Positions 43,376-50,788 of a stretch of 64,000 nucleotides of DNA are shown one piece after another. The translations under genes were made by a program, and so were the position numbers. Location: the NCBI GenBank assembly GCA_041654355.1, contig JBAZDQ010000002.1, forward strand, positions 56,412 through 120,411. Direction: 5' to 3'. A model generated the notes under the pieces. The model was not told the DNA's origin and ran no database searches. It saw only the letters and a program-made list of their open reading frames with translations. Positions within the stretch are counted from its first letter, which is position 1; each line of letters starts with the position of its first letter. This DNA is from DMER64 sp041654355. Lineage in GTDB: Bacteria; Bacteroidota; Bacteroidia; Bacteroidales; UBA932.

Positions 43376-44825
43376 ATCTGAGAGATTCAATTGGATCGCG
43401 TTCAGCAGCACGTTTGGCGGGGGAATAACCAAAGATCACTCCCACAGCAGCCGATACGCCAAAAGATATTATGACGGATGCAAAAGATATTATGGTGGTA
43501 ATATCAAAGAAAGATTTTATCAAAAATGACAAAACAACTCCGACGATCACTCCAATCATACCACCTGCAACGCTAATAAGTATGGCTTCGGATAAAAACT
43601 GGGCTATCACATCGGCTTTTTTTGCACCTATGGCCAGTCTTGTCCCGATTTCTTTGGTACGTTCCATTACCGAAGCGAACATGATGTTCATAATTCCTAT
43701 TCCCCCGACAAGCAGGGATATTCCTGCGATCGCTCCCAATACGATATTAAAAACATCTTTGGTCCGTTGTTGCTGTTTCAAAAGCAATTCGGGAACGGTC
43801 ACTTCAAAATCAGGAACTTGCTGATGACGCCTGTTAAGCATACGGGTGATTACTTCCTGGGAAGAAGTAAGCTGTTCGGTTTCATGTACCTGGACTGTGA
43901 TCCGGTCCAACTGGTGATAATTCGAATTTGTGGAAGATTCAGAGGTACTTGTATTGGTACTAATCACAATCCGACGACCACCTCCTCCTCCCATTCTAAC
44001 CGCTCCTGAACTGGAAGACGCCGGATTTGTAATGGCCAGCGCCCGGTTTTCCTGTCTGAGCAGCATGGTGCGAATGGGAATGAAAACCTGGTCATCGTAT
44101 CCCTGCATACCCATGCTTTCAGAGCCTATTGTACCCAGGGAGCCCGACTTTGCCGAGGATGCCGTTCCTGAAGACTCTTCTTCTTCTGTAGGAATAGAAG
44201 CTCCTGACGCACTTTGTTCAAGTACTCCGATGACTTTTACCCAGTTGGCCCCGAATTTAATGAATTCGCCGATCGGGTTCTTTTGCTGAAAAAACCGTGT
44301 CTTAACATTATGTCCGATAATACAAACAGCCATAGAATTCAGTTCTTGATCGGAAGTGAAAAAACCTCCATTTTCCAGTCCCATGTCATACAATTTGAAA
44401 TATTCGGAAGTAACACCCAGGACTTTAGCCGGCTGGCGCATACCGCCGTAAGTTATATAAGTGAATACACTTACTTCGGGTGATACGTGTTTAATAGAAG
44501 GAAGTACCTGCCGGATGGCCTCGGCATCGGAAAGTTGCAGTCCCGGTGAAAATTTCTTGGTTTGACTGGCAGAAGATCCGGAGTCTTCTTCCTCAACGCC
44601 TTCCATGGTGGCGGGAAGAATCACAATGTTATTGACTCCTACCATCTTTATCTGATCCAGAATCTCTTGTTGTGCTCCGTTCCCTATGGCCATCATGCTA
44701 ATGACTGCTCCCACACCAAAGACTATCCCCAAAGCTGTAAGAAAGCTTTTCAGTTTGTTGTGTATGATCGACTCCACTGCTATGTGAATGTCGTGCATAT
44801 ACCGGTTAATAAAGAAAATGTTCAT
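43368..44825 (-). CDS. MacB-type ABC transporter permease (no ATPase domain)
   Basis: 485 residues. An N-terminal membrane helix (about 30-52, SFLTALGIVFGVGAVISMMA) is followed by a large periplasmic MacB domain (about 55-355) and three C-terminal helices in an FtsX-like domain (about 362-385, 412-440, 450-475; FNIVLGAIAGISLLVGGIGI, MERTKEIGTRLAIGAKKADV). The periplasmic part contains three Ser/Gly/Glu-rich stretches (for example PTEEEESSGTASSAKSGS near 220 and VRMGGGGGRR near 285) that look like disordered insertions. MacB-type proteins use ATP binding in the cytoplasm to drive periplasmic motion, but no ATPase gene is present in this operon. Confidence 0.92.
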   Translation of the reverse strand: MNIFFINRYMHDIHIAVESIIHNKLKSFLTALGIVFGVGAVISMMAIGNGAQQEILDQIKMVGVNNIVILPATMEGVEEEDSGSSASQTKKFSPGLQLSDAEAIRQVLPSIKHVSPEVSVFTYITYGGMRQPAKVLGVTSEYFKLYDMGLENGGFFTSDQELNSMAVCIIGHNVKTRFFQQKNPIGEFIKFGANWVKVIGVLEQSASGASIPTEEEESSGTASSAKSGSLGTIGSESMGMQGYDDQVFIPIRTMLLRQENRALAITNPASSSSGAVRMGGGGGRRIVISTNTSTSESSTNSNYHQLDRITVQVHETEQLTSSQEVITRMLNRRHQQVPDFEVTVPELLLKQQQRTKDVFNIVLGAIAGISLLVGGIGIMNIMFASVMERTKEIGTRLAIGAKKADVIAQFLSEAILISVAGGMIGVIVGVVLSFLIKSFFDITTIISFASVIISFGVSAAVGVIFGYSPAKRAAERDPIESLRYE

Positions 44826-44836
44826 AAAACCGTTCC

Positions 44837-46324
44837 TTACTCTTGTGTGTTGTTTTTCCGGGTATTTCTGCGGGTTTCGCTTTCTGTAGTTGAAGATTGT
44901 ATCTGAACGCCTTCAGGAAGCTGGACTCCTTCGGGAAGCTGGACTCCTTCGGGTAACTGGAATCCTTCGGGCATCTGGCCCTGCATCATCATCCTTCTTT
45001 TTCCCAGGCTTTTATCTTCATCTGCCTTTTTCTTCTCGGCTTCCTCTTTGTCTTTGACACGCTGTTTGATCACGTCAATAAATTCCTCACCATGTATTTT
45101 GAATTTGGAAGGGTTCAGGGGCAGTGACAAATAAACTTCATCTCCTTCTTCCAAACCCTTTTCAATCACGGTGTGGTTCTCGTTGGATTGGCCGGTAATT
45201 ATAATTTGTCGTACATTATTTGTTTTGTAGACATAAGTGATGCTGTCCTTTTCAAATATTGCTTCAGAGGGAATATATACTGCCGAATCAATAGAAGCCG
45301 TAACGATTTTATTGCTGGTGGTCATGGCGGGGCGTAAAATGTCATCCTGACCGTCAACTTTTATGACCACTTCAAATACTTTAGCATCTGCATTTTTAAG
45401 CTGTTCTCCAATGTTGGAGACTTCTTTTACAACCCCTGTATAGTTCCTTTCGGGGAAAGCGTCCACACCTATACGGACCGGTTGTCCGGCTTTAACCTTG
45501 GCAATATCTATTTCATTGACATATGTTTTAGACAACATATTGCTTAGGTCGGGAAGTGTGGCAACGGTCAGATCCCATCCGCTTATGGAAGAACCTATGC
45601 GGCGTTTATCTCCGCTCCATTCCCTGTAATAAATGACCATACCGTCACTGGGGGCATATATGGTAAAATCCTCCAATACGGCCCTAAGTTCATCCAATTG
45701 CCGCTTATTCCTGTTTAATTCAATGAGCACATCGTTAACGGAAGCTTCGGCCTGTTCTACCTGCAGTTCATAATTGTTTAAAGCCTGTTCGTAAGAACGC
45801 ATGGCTTTTTCCAGGTTGTTTTGGTACTGTCTCTGGGTTGCAGGCGGTTCATAAATGGATTGTTCCACTGCAATCCGTGCTTCTTCAATTGTAAAACGTT
45901 GATTTTCTATATCATCACGCAATTTTCGGAGCGTTAAAGAAGTATCCAGAAGTGTCCTTTCGTATCGCGCTAAAAGCGCTTCGTATTCATCTTCACGGTC
46001 CTTCAGCGTATTATCTGCCGAAGTCCTGTTCAATGTTGCCACGTAGTCGCCTTTTTTCACGACGGTACCTTCTGAGACCAGATCCTGAATCTCCACATCT
46101 CCTATACGTACATTCCGGGCACGCATGCCGGCAGGACCTTCAATTTTAATGTTGTTTTCTGCCTCCAGTTCACCGGTCGTTGTAACAATGATCTCGAACA
46201 ATCCTGTCTGTGTCTTGACAATCTGGGGCTGATAGCTGTCTTTGTTGCCGGTAGTAAAAATGATAATCAGCACAATGGCAACCACGGCCACGGAGCTCAA
46301 AATGATGATATTCTTCTTTTTCAT
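44837..46324 (-). CDS. Periplasmic adaptor (membrane fusion protein), MacA/HlyD-like
   Basis: 495 residues. An N-terminal membrane anchor (about 5-25) precedes a lipoyl/barrel-sandwich half (TTTGELEAENNIKIEGPAG, GTVVKKGDYVATL), a helical hairpin of about 120 residues (DREDEYEALLARYERTLLDT to IELNRNKRQLDELRAVLEDF) and the second lipoyl half (IYAPSDGMVIYYREWSGDKR). Beta-barrel and membrane-proximal domains follow. The C-terminal 70 residues are unusual: a Lys/Glu-rich helix, three methionines, then PEGF and three QLPEGV repeats. It joins the permease to TolC. It is first in the operon, with a -7/-33 promoter upstream. Confidence 0.93.
   Translation of the reverse strand: MKKKNIIILSSVAVVAIVLIIIFTTGNKDSYQPQIVKTQTGLFEIIVTTTGELEAENNIKIEGPAGMRARNVRIGDVEIQDLVSEGTVVKKGDYVATLNRTSADNTLKDREDEYEALLARYERTLLDTSLTLRKLRDDIENQRFTIEEARIAVEQSIYEPPATQRQYQNNLEKAMRSYEQALNNYELQVEQAEASVNDVLIELNRNKRQLDELRAVLEDFTIYAPSDGMVIYYREWSGDKRRIGSSISGWDLTVATLPDLSNMLSKTYVNEIDIAKVKAGQPVRIGVDAFPERNYTGVVKEVSNIGEQLKNADAKVFEVVIKVDGQDDILRPAMTTSNKIVTASIDSAVYIPSEAIFEKDSITYVYKTNNVRQIIITGQSNENHTVIEKGLEEGDEVYLSLPLNPSKFKIHGEEFIDVIKQRVKDKEEAEKKKADEDKSLGKRRMMMQGQMPEGFQLPEGVQLPEGVQLPEGVQIQSSTTESETRRNTRKNNTQE
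44904..44975 (-). repeat. Four 18-bp tandem repeats in the adaptor gene
   Basis: Four units of 18 bp at 44904, 44922, 44940 and 44958; the middle units differ by 2-3 bases and the outer ones by a few more. They encode PEGFQL and (PEGVQL)n near the adaptor C terminus. The unit keeps the frame, so copy number can change without breaking the gene. Confidence 0.9.
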
Positions 46325-46362
46325 ATTATTGATTCAAAAGTCTTTTTTGGTGAAAAATTCGA

Positions 46363-46395
46363 CAAATGTACTCATTTGATTAGGTTCGGAGCAAA
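46363..46395 (-). promoter_or_regulatory. Promoter of the efflux operon (-33 and -7 boxes)
   Basis: On the minus strand TTTG (46395-46392) and TACATTTG (46370-46363) are 21 bp apart, close to the Bacteroidetes consensus. The -7 box is 38 bp before the adaptor ATG. The tRNA-Phe promoter lies next to it in the opposite direction. Confidence 0.6.
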
Positions 46396-46417
46396 TGGTT
46401 TAATGACATAAAATTAT

Positions 46418-46448
46418 TTTGCGGGCATTAAATAAATTTTTACCTTTG
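46418..46448 (+). promoter_or_regulatory. Promoter of tRNA-Phe, full consensus
   Basis: TTTG at 46418-46421, a spacer of exactly 19 bp, and TACCTTTG at 46441-46448. This is the best match in the window to the Bacteroidetes housekeeping promoter; the tRNA begins 17 bp after the -7 box. Confidence 0.8.
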
Positions 46449-46465
46449 TTCCCCCGCTCAAGAAT

Positions 46466-46541
46466 GGTGCCATAGCTCAGTTGGTAGAGCAAAGGACTGA
46501 AAATCCTTGTGTCCCTGGTTCGATTCCCGGTGGCACCACCA
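46466..46541 (+). tRNA. tRNA-Phe(GAA)
   Basis: 76 nt including an encoded CCA end. The acceptor arms GGTGCCA and TGGCACC pair perfectly, the D arm is GCTC-GAGC, the anticodon stem-loop AAGGA-CTGAAAA-TCCTT gives anticodon GAA, and the T arm is CCTGG-TTCGATT-CCCGG. It is expressed from the promoter just upstream and ended by the hairpin just downstream. Confidence 0.97.
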
Positions 46542-46545
46542 AAAG

Positions 46546-46580
46546 AAAGCCCCTCGTCTTTGCGAGGGGCTTTTCTTTTG
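46546..46580 (+). terminator. Intrinsic terminator of tRNA-Phe
   Basis: An 11-bp perfect stem (46546-46556 with 46563-46573, loop TCTTTG) followed by a T-rich tract TTTTCTTTT. It begins 5 bp after the tRNA. Confidence 0.85.
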
Positions 46581-46615
46581 CGAGGGGCTTTTCTTTTGCC
46601 AGGGGCTTCTCTTTG
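46563..46615 (+). repeat. Terminator 3' arm and T tract repeated three times
   Basis: The 18-bp segment CGAGGGGCTTTTCTTTTG occurs at 46563-46580 and again identically at 46581-46598, then as a diverged 17-bp copy at 46599-46615. Only one 5' arm exists, so three alternative 3' arms could pair with it. Confidence 0.85.
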
Positions 46616-46676
46616 TGGTCTCTACTGTTCTGTATTTCAAGTGTTTTTTTATACTGTGTAGGAGGCACCCGACCAG

Positions 46677-46931
46677 CAACCGGGATTTTGCACATTCATC
46701 CACATTTAGGGCTGTTTTTGTGGATGAACCTCGGGATTTTGCACATTCATCCACATTTAGGGCTGTTTTTGTGGATGAACCGGGGATTTTCCGCAACTCA
46801 TCCACATTTAGGGCTGTTTTTGTGGATGAACCTGGGATTTTCCGCAACTCATCCACATTTAGGGCTGTTTTTGTGGATGAACCTGGGGTTTTTCGCAACT
46901 CATCCACATTTAGGGCTGTTTTTGTGGATGG
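46677..46931. repeat. Five exact 51-bp tandem repeats with internal inverted 9-mers
   Basis: Cores of 32 bp start at 46696, 46747, 46798, 46849 and 46900, exactly 51 bp apart, each after a 19-bp linker. The first 31 bp of the core are identical in all five copies; only the last base of copy five differs. Linkers vary in sequence but never in length. Each core begins TCATCCACA and ends with its inverse TGTGGATGA, 14 bp apart, so it can form a cruciform or RNA hairpin. The 9-mer differs from the DnaA box TTATCCACA at one base. Open reading frames across the array exist only because 51 is divisible by three. Confidence 0.92.
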
Positions 46932-47241
46932 AACGTGGTTTTTTTGTAGTACCGCATCGATTCCTATTTAACACAGAGATGCTTTGATGGCTATATATAT
47001 ATATCGTAATCGTTTCTGCCTTGTTTGGAGTATTCAGGTTTATCGTTGATTCGGAGCGGATTAACAGAAGCAAAAATTGAAAATTATATTTGGCAATTTC
47101 TGCAATAGCATTTTACTTACCGGGCGATTTATAACAAAAAAAGAAAATGAAACTCCGTTTTTTTATAGGTTATTTTTTAGGATTCATTTTTATACTGTAA
47201 ATTTGCCGGATACAAAAACATTAATTTTGGAGGAACGAACA
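46932..47241. other. Intergenic region upstream of enolase
   Basis: About 310 bp without a gene. It contains a short TA dinucleotide run near 46990-47003, a possible distal -7 box TATATTTG at 47085-47092 and the proximal enolase promoter box at 47198-47205. I see no conserved RNA or protein in it. Together with the tRNA, terminator and repeat array it makes 46325-47241 the longest stretch without a protein gene. Confidence 0.6.
47198..47205 (+). promoter_or_regulatory. Promoter -7 box for enolase
   Basis: TAAATTTG matches TAnnTTTG, 36 bp upstream of the ATG at 47242. A purine-rich GGAGGAACG lies 3-12 bp before that ATG, the only convincing Shine-Dalgarno-like sequence seen in the window. Confidence 0.6.
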
Positions 47242-48522
47242 ATGAAAATCAAAAAAGTTGAAGCTATTGAAATATTAGATTCAAGAGGCAATCCAACTGT
47301 AGAAGTAAATCTGATTCTGGATGACGGAGCCCGGGCCACAGCCATGGTTCCCAGTGGCGCATCCACCGGTGAAAGGGAAGCTGTTGAATTGCGGGACGGC
47401 GATAAAAAACGCTATGGCGGAAAAGGAGTCCTGAAAGCCGTATCCAATGTAAACAGCACCATAGCAAAAGCCATCGAAGGCAGGTGTTTCACGAACCAAA
47501 GGGATCTGGATTACTTTTTGATAGACCTGGACGGAACGGTCAACAAGGCCAAATTGGGAGCCAATGCCATTCTGGGTGTCTCCATGGCGTTTGCCAGGGC
47601 CGGCGCACAAAGTCTGAACATACCATTGTATCAGTATCTGGGCGGAAGCAATGCTTACCTGATGCCCGTACCTTGCATGAACGTTATCAACGGCGGGGCA
47701 CATGCAGACAATACTGTTGATTTCCAGGAATTCATGATAGCTCCGCACAATGCTCCGTCATTCCGTGAGTCCATCCGGATGGGTGCCGAGGTGTTCCACG
47801 CACTTAAAAGCGTGCTGAAAGCAAAAGGCCTGAGTACAGGAGTAGGGGATGAAGGCGGATTTGCACCGGACCTGAAAACCAACGAACAGGCTGTGGAAAT
47901 GATCCTGGAAGGCATTGTAAAAGCCGGTTACAAACCCGGTGAAGATGTAAGTATTTGCCTGGATCCAGCAGCCAGTGAAATGTGGGAAGACGGAAAATAC
48001 AAATTCTTCAAGAGTACTCAGAAACTCGTTTCCAGCGAAGAAATGGTGAAGATCTGGGAAGAGTGGGTAAGACAGTATCCCATTGTTTCCATAGAAGACG
48101 GACTTGCCGAGAACGACTGGGAAGGATGGAAAAACCTCACACAGACAGTAGGCAACAAAATTGAACTGGTGGGTGACGACCTGTTCTGTACCAACAAAGC
48201 CATTCTGGCAAAAGGTATAGAAAACGGTGTGGCCAATTCCATACTTATAAAACTGAACCAGATAGGAACCGTTACAGAAACACTGGAAACCATTGAACTG
48301 GCAAACAAGAATTCCTACAATTGCTTTGTTTCACACCGTAGTGGCGAAACCGTAGACAGCTTTATTGCAGACCTGGTGGTTGCCGTTAATGCCGGTCACA
48401 TCAAGACAGGAAGCGGTTGCCGCGGTGAACGTATTGAAAAATTCAACCAGCTGATGCGTATTGAATACGAGCTGGGTAAAGTGTCTCATTTTGCCGGTCT
48501 CAAAGCGTTTAAAAACGCCTGA
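47242..48522 (+). CDS. eno: Enolase (phosphopyruvate hydratase)
   Basis: 426 residues. It converts 2-phosphoglycerate to phosphoenolpyruvate in glycolysis. The N terminus KIKKVEAIEILDSRGNPTVE is that of enolase. Catalytic and Mg-binding parts are VPSGASTGEREAVELRDGD, VGDEGGFAPDL with the catalytic Glu near 208, VSIEDGLAENDWEGWKNLT and CFVSHRSGETVDSFIADL. The open frame extends 165 bp upstream, but the ATG at 47242 starts the conserved protein, follows the promoter box and has a GGAGGA sequence. A terminator follows the gene. Confidence 0.98.
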   Translation: MKIKKVEAIEILDSRGNPTVEVNLILDDGARATAMVPSGASTGEREAVELRDGDKKRYGGKGVLKAVSNVNSTIAKAIEGRCFTNQRDLDYFLIDLDGTVNKAKLGANAILGVSMAFARAGAQSLNIPLYQYLGGSNAYLMPVPCMNVINGGAHADNTVDFQEFMIAPHNAPSFRESIRMGAEVFHALKSVLKAKGLSTGVGDEGGFAPDLKTNEQAVEMILEGIVKAGYKPGEDVSICLDPAASEMWEDGKYKFFKSTQKLVSSEEMVKIWEEWVRQYPIVSIEDGLAENDWEGWKNLTQTVGNKIELVGDDLFCTNKAILAKGIENGVANSILIKLNQIGTVTETLETIELANKNSYNCFVSHRSGETVDSFIADLVVAVNAGHIKTGSGCRGERIEKFNQLMRIEYELGKVSHFAGLKAFKNA

Positions 48523-48551
48523 TGACCCATAGTTGACATAATACTGTTATC

Positions 48552-48593
48552 CGGCGGGAGTCCTGTATGACAACAGAGATTCCCGCCGTTTTT
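48552..48593 (+). terminator. Intrinsic terminator of enolase
   Basis: CGGCGGGA (48552-48559) pairs with TCCCGCCG (48581-48588), a perfect 8-bp GC-rich stem with a 21-nt loop that can be shortened by further pairing, followed by TTTTT. It lies 29 bp after the enolase stop. Confidence 0.8.
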
Positions 48594-48611
48594 AAAAAAG
48601 ATCCTTTTGAT

Positions 48612-49421
48612 ATGATCCTTTTTGACAATCATACCCATTCGCATCATTCTCCCGACAGCAGGATGAACATGATAACGGCGGTGGAAAAGATACGGAAAAT
48701 GTCTTTTCGGGGGATTTGTTTCTCGGATCATTATGATTTTGATCCGCCAGAGGGTATCCACAGGTTTACTTTTCATGTGGAAAGTCAACAATCGGACATC
48801 GAACACCTGAAAAAATCTTATCCCGACCTGGAGTTGCTGAAGGGAGTTGAAATAGGCATCCAGCCTGTAAGCATGGAGGCTATAGGGGGCTTTATGAAAA
48901 ATCATACTTTCGATACCGTGATCGCTTCCATGCATTTTGTCCGCGGACACGATCCCTATCACGGGAAGTATTATGACGGATACGAATTCCGGGAAGCTTA
49001 CGGAATCTATTTAAGGGATATCCTTGACTGCATTCACACTTTCAGAGATTTCGACATTTTGGGTCACTTTGATTATATTGCCCGTTATTCGCCCTACCGG
49101 GAACACACTATATCTCTTAATGAATTCGGAGATATTCTGGATCCCATACTTAGAATACTTGCCGAGAACGGAAAAACGTTTGAGATCAATACCAAGACCT
49201 ACCAATCGTTTGCCCACGGAACACCTGTACTGGATATAAACATACTCAAACGATTCAGAGAATTGGGAGGAGAGGCCGTCAGCCTGGGATCCGATGCCCA
49301 TTCACAGGAGCGGATAGGGGAGCAATTTGATTATTATACAGAGATACTGAAAAATTGCGGATTCCGTTACGGTGTTTACTACAAAAAGAGAGAGCCGGTT
49401 TTTTATGCCATTGATAATTAA
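48612..49421 (+). CDS. PHP-domain phosphatase, histidinol-phosphatase (HisJ/HisK)-like
   Basis: 269 residues of the polymerase-and-histidinol-phosphatase (PHP) fold. Metal-binding motifs are FDNHTHSHHSPDSRMNM (residues 4-20), ISFSDHYDF-type segment (GICFSDHYDF), KGVEIGIQP, VIASMHFVRG, ILGHFDYIARY and SLGSDAHSQERIG. All groups of the trinuclear site are kept. HisJ removes phosphate from histidinol phosphate, but no other his gene is nearby and related PHP proteins have other substrates. The ATG at 48612 is chosen; an upstream in-frame ATG at 48567 lies inside the enolase terminator. Confidence 0.88.
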   Translation: MILFDNHTHSHHSPDSRMNMITAVEKIRKMSFRGICFSDHYDFDPPEGIHRFTFHVESQQSDIEHLKKSYPDLELLKGVEIGIQPVSMEAIGGFMKNHTFDTVIASMHFVRGHDPYHGKYYDGYEFREAYGIYLRDILDCIHTFRDFDILGHFDYIARYSPYREHTISLNEFGDILDPILRILAENGKTFEINTKTYQSFAHGTPVLDINILKRFRELGGEAVSLGSDAHSQERIGEQFDYYTEILKNCGFRYGVYYKKREPVFYAIDN

Positions 49422-49450
49422 TAAAGATGGAAACAATTCATTTTAATCGT

Positions 49451-50788
49451 ATGAAAAAACATGTATTGCTGATTATTTGGGTACTTGTTGCCGCCTGCCA
49501 GGGCAAACCCGGACATATTCCGGTAGTTGATGCGGCTCTGAATGATACAACTTCTGTTTTTTATACAGATTTTACCACCTATCCTACGCTCCGGAATCAT
49601 TTGCCCATAGGGGTTTTTGATTCGGGAACCGGCGGGTTGACAGTGCTGGAGGCAATACTTTCCAGCCGTTTGCTGGAGGGGGAAGATTTCATATACCTTG
49701 CCGATCAGGCCAATATGCCTTACGGGAACTACGCAGCTGAAGGAAAAACAGATTTTTTGCGTGAACTAATTATAAAAGACGCGTTGTTTCTTTTAGGTCA
49801 CCAGGTTAAGATACTTGTTGTTGCATGCAATACGGCAACTGCCTACGGCCTGGAAGATATTACGAATTTTCTTGAAGATAGCGGATCCGGTATCAAAGCC
49901 ATTGGGGTAATTAATGCAGGAGTCAAAGCTGCTTTGGACAGGATAGATCCCAAAGAAGACGTGGCAGTTGGCGTACTTGCCACAACCGGGACTATTGCTT
50001 CGGGAGGGTACGAAAACACGTTCAGGTCCCTGGCCAAAGAACGTGGGTATACCGGGAATTTGCAGATCATAAGCCACGGCGCAGCCGGATTTGCCGAGGC
50101 GGTGGACTCGGAAAAAGATTACGTTGATCCCCGTGCCCTTGCTCCACGAGGTGATTACAGAGGACCTTCCACGGATCACCCTGTATACAGGATCGACACC
50201 AACCTGTTGGCAGCCTATGGATTCGATTTTTCCGCCAATCATATATTATACAAAGGCAGTAAAAGCCGGCCCCGCGATCTTCAATTGAATTCCACGGAAA
50301 ATTATGCCCGTTATCATTTGCTGAGCCTGGTGGAAAAGCTTAGAAAGACTAAAGATCCGCAACCGTTGCGTTACCTGGTGCTGGGGTGTACCCATTTTCC
50401 CTACCAGAGTGGAACCCTGTCACGTATGTTAACCGAATTAAGGGAATACGAAGAAAGAGGAGAATACCCGTACAGGGATCTGATAGATGAAAAGGTAACC
50501 CTTATAGATCCGGCTTTTGAAACCGCCCGGGAATTGTATACCACCCTGGTAAAAGACAGTCTGCTCACATTAAAAATGGGGAATACTCAAGCCGCTTTTT
50601 ACATTTCGGTTCCCCTTGAAGATGCCGGCCGTTTTTCTTATGCCTACAAGTACGGACGTGATCCCGGGGTATTCACAGAAGATGTGAATATTGTTCCATT
50701 TTCGGTCCAAAATATCGATTCACTCACAAGGGAACGACTCCGGTCATTAAGGTTTACATGGCCGCTTCTTCCCTTTGGATCAGAATGA
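49451..50788 (+). CDS. Lipoprotein homologue of glutamate racemase
   Basis: 445 residues. The ATG at 49451 opens a lipoprotein signal with the lipid Cys at residue 16 (IIWVLVAAC). What follows is an Asp/Glu racemase fold: GVFDSGTGGLTVLEAI (Asp57, Ser58), VVACNTATAYG with Cys126 and VLGCTHFPYQ with Cys313. Both catalytic cysteines and the substrate-binding residues of MurI are present. The protein is about 170 residues longer than typical MurI, mainly through an insertion around 215-300 and a C-terminal extension. MurI acts in the cytoplasm, so an exported, apparently active homologue is odd. It lies 29 bp after the PHP gene and overlaps asd by 9 bp at the 3' end. Confidence 0.85.
   Translation: MKKHVLLIIWVLVAACQGKPGHIPVVDAALNDTTSVFYTDFTTYPTLRNHLPIGVFDSGTGGLTVLEAILSSRLLEGEDFIYLADQANMPYGNYAAEGKTDFLRELIIKDALFLLGHQVKILVVACNTATAYGLEDITNFLEDSGSGIKAIGVINAGVKAALDRIDPKEDVAVGVLATTGTIASGGYENTFRSLAKERGYTGNLQIISHGAAGFAEAVDSEKDYVDPRALAPRGDYRGPSTDHPVYRIDTNLLAAYGFDFSANHILYKGSKSRPRDLQLNSTENYARYHLLSLVEKLRKTKDPQPLRYLVLGCTHFPYQSGTLSRMLTELREYEERGEYPYRDLIDEKVTLIDPAFETARELYTTLVKDSLLTLKMGNTQAAFYISVPLEDAGRFSYAYKYGRDPGVFTEDVNIVPFSVQNIDSLTRERLRSLRFTWPLLPFGSE

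Noticed and set aside
46466..46620. Integration site of a mobile element at the 3' end of tRNA-Phe
   Set aside because: No integrase and no second copy of the tRNA 3' end were found, and the flanking genes are housekeeping.
46677..46931. CRISPR array
   Set aside because: The 19-bp linkers are too short and too similar to be spacers, the period is perfectly constant, and no cas gene is near.
46458..46987. Long open frames on both strands across tRNA-Phe and the 51-bp repeats, encoding 17-residue repeats
   Set aside because: They exist because 51 is a multiple of three. They read through the tRNA gene and the terminator in sense or antisense and have no promoter box placed for them.
48567..48611. 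Upstream ATG extending the PHP phosphatase by 15 residues
   Set aside because: The extension is encoded by the enolase terminator hairpin, and the PHP metal motif begins right after the ATG at 48612.
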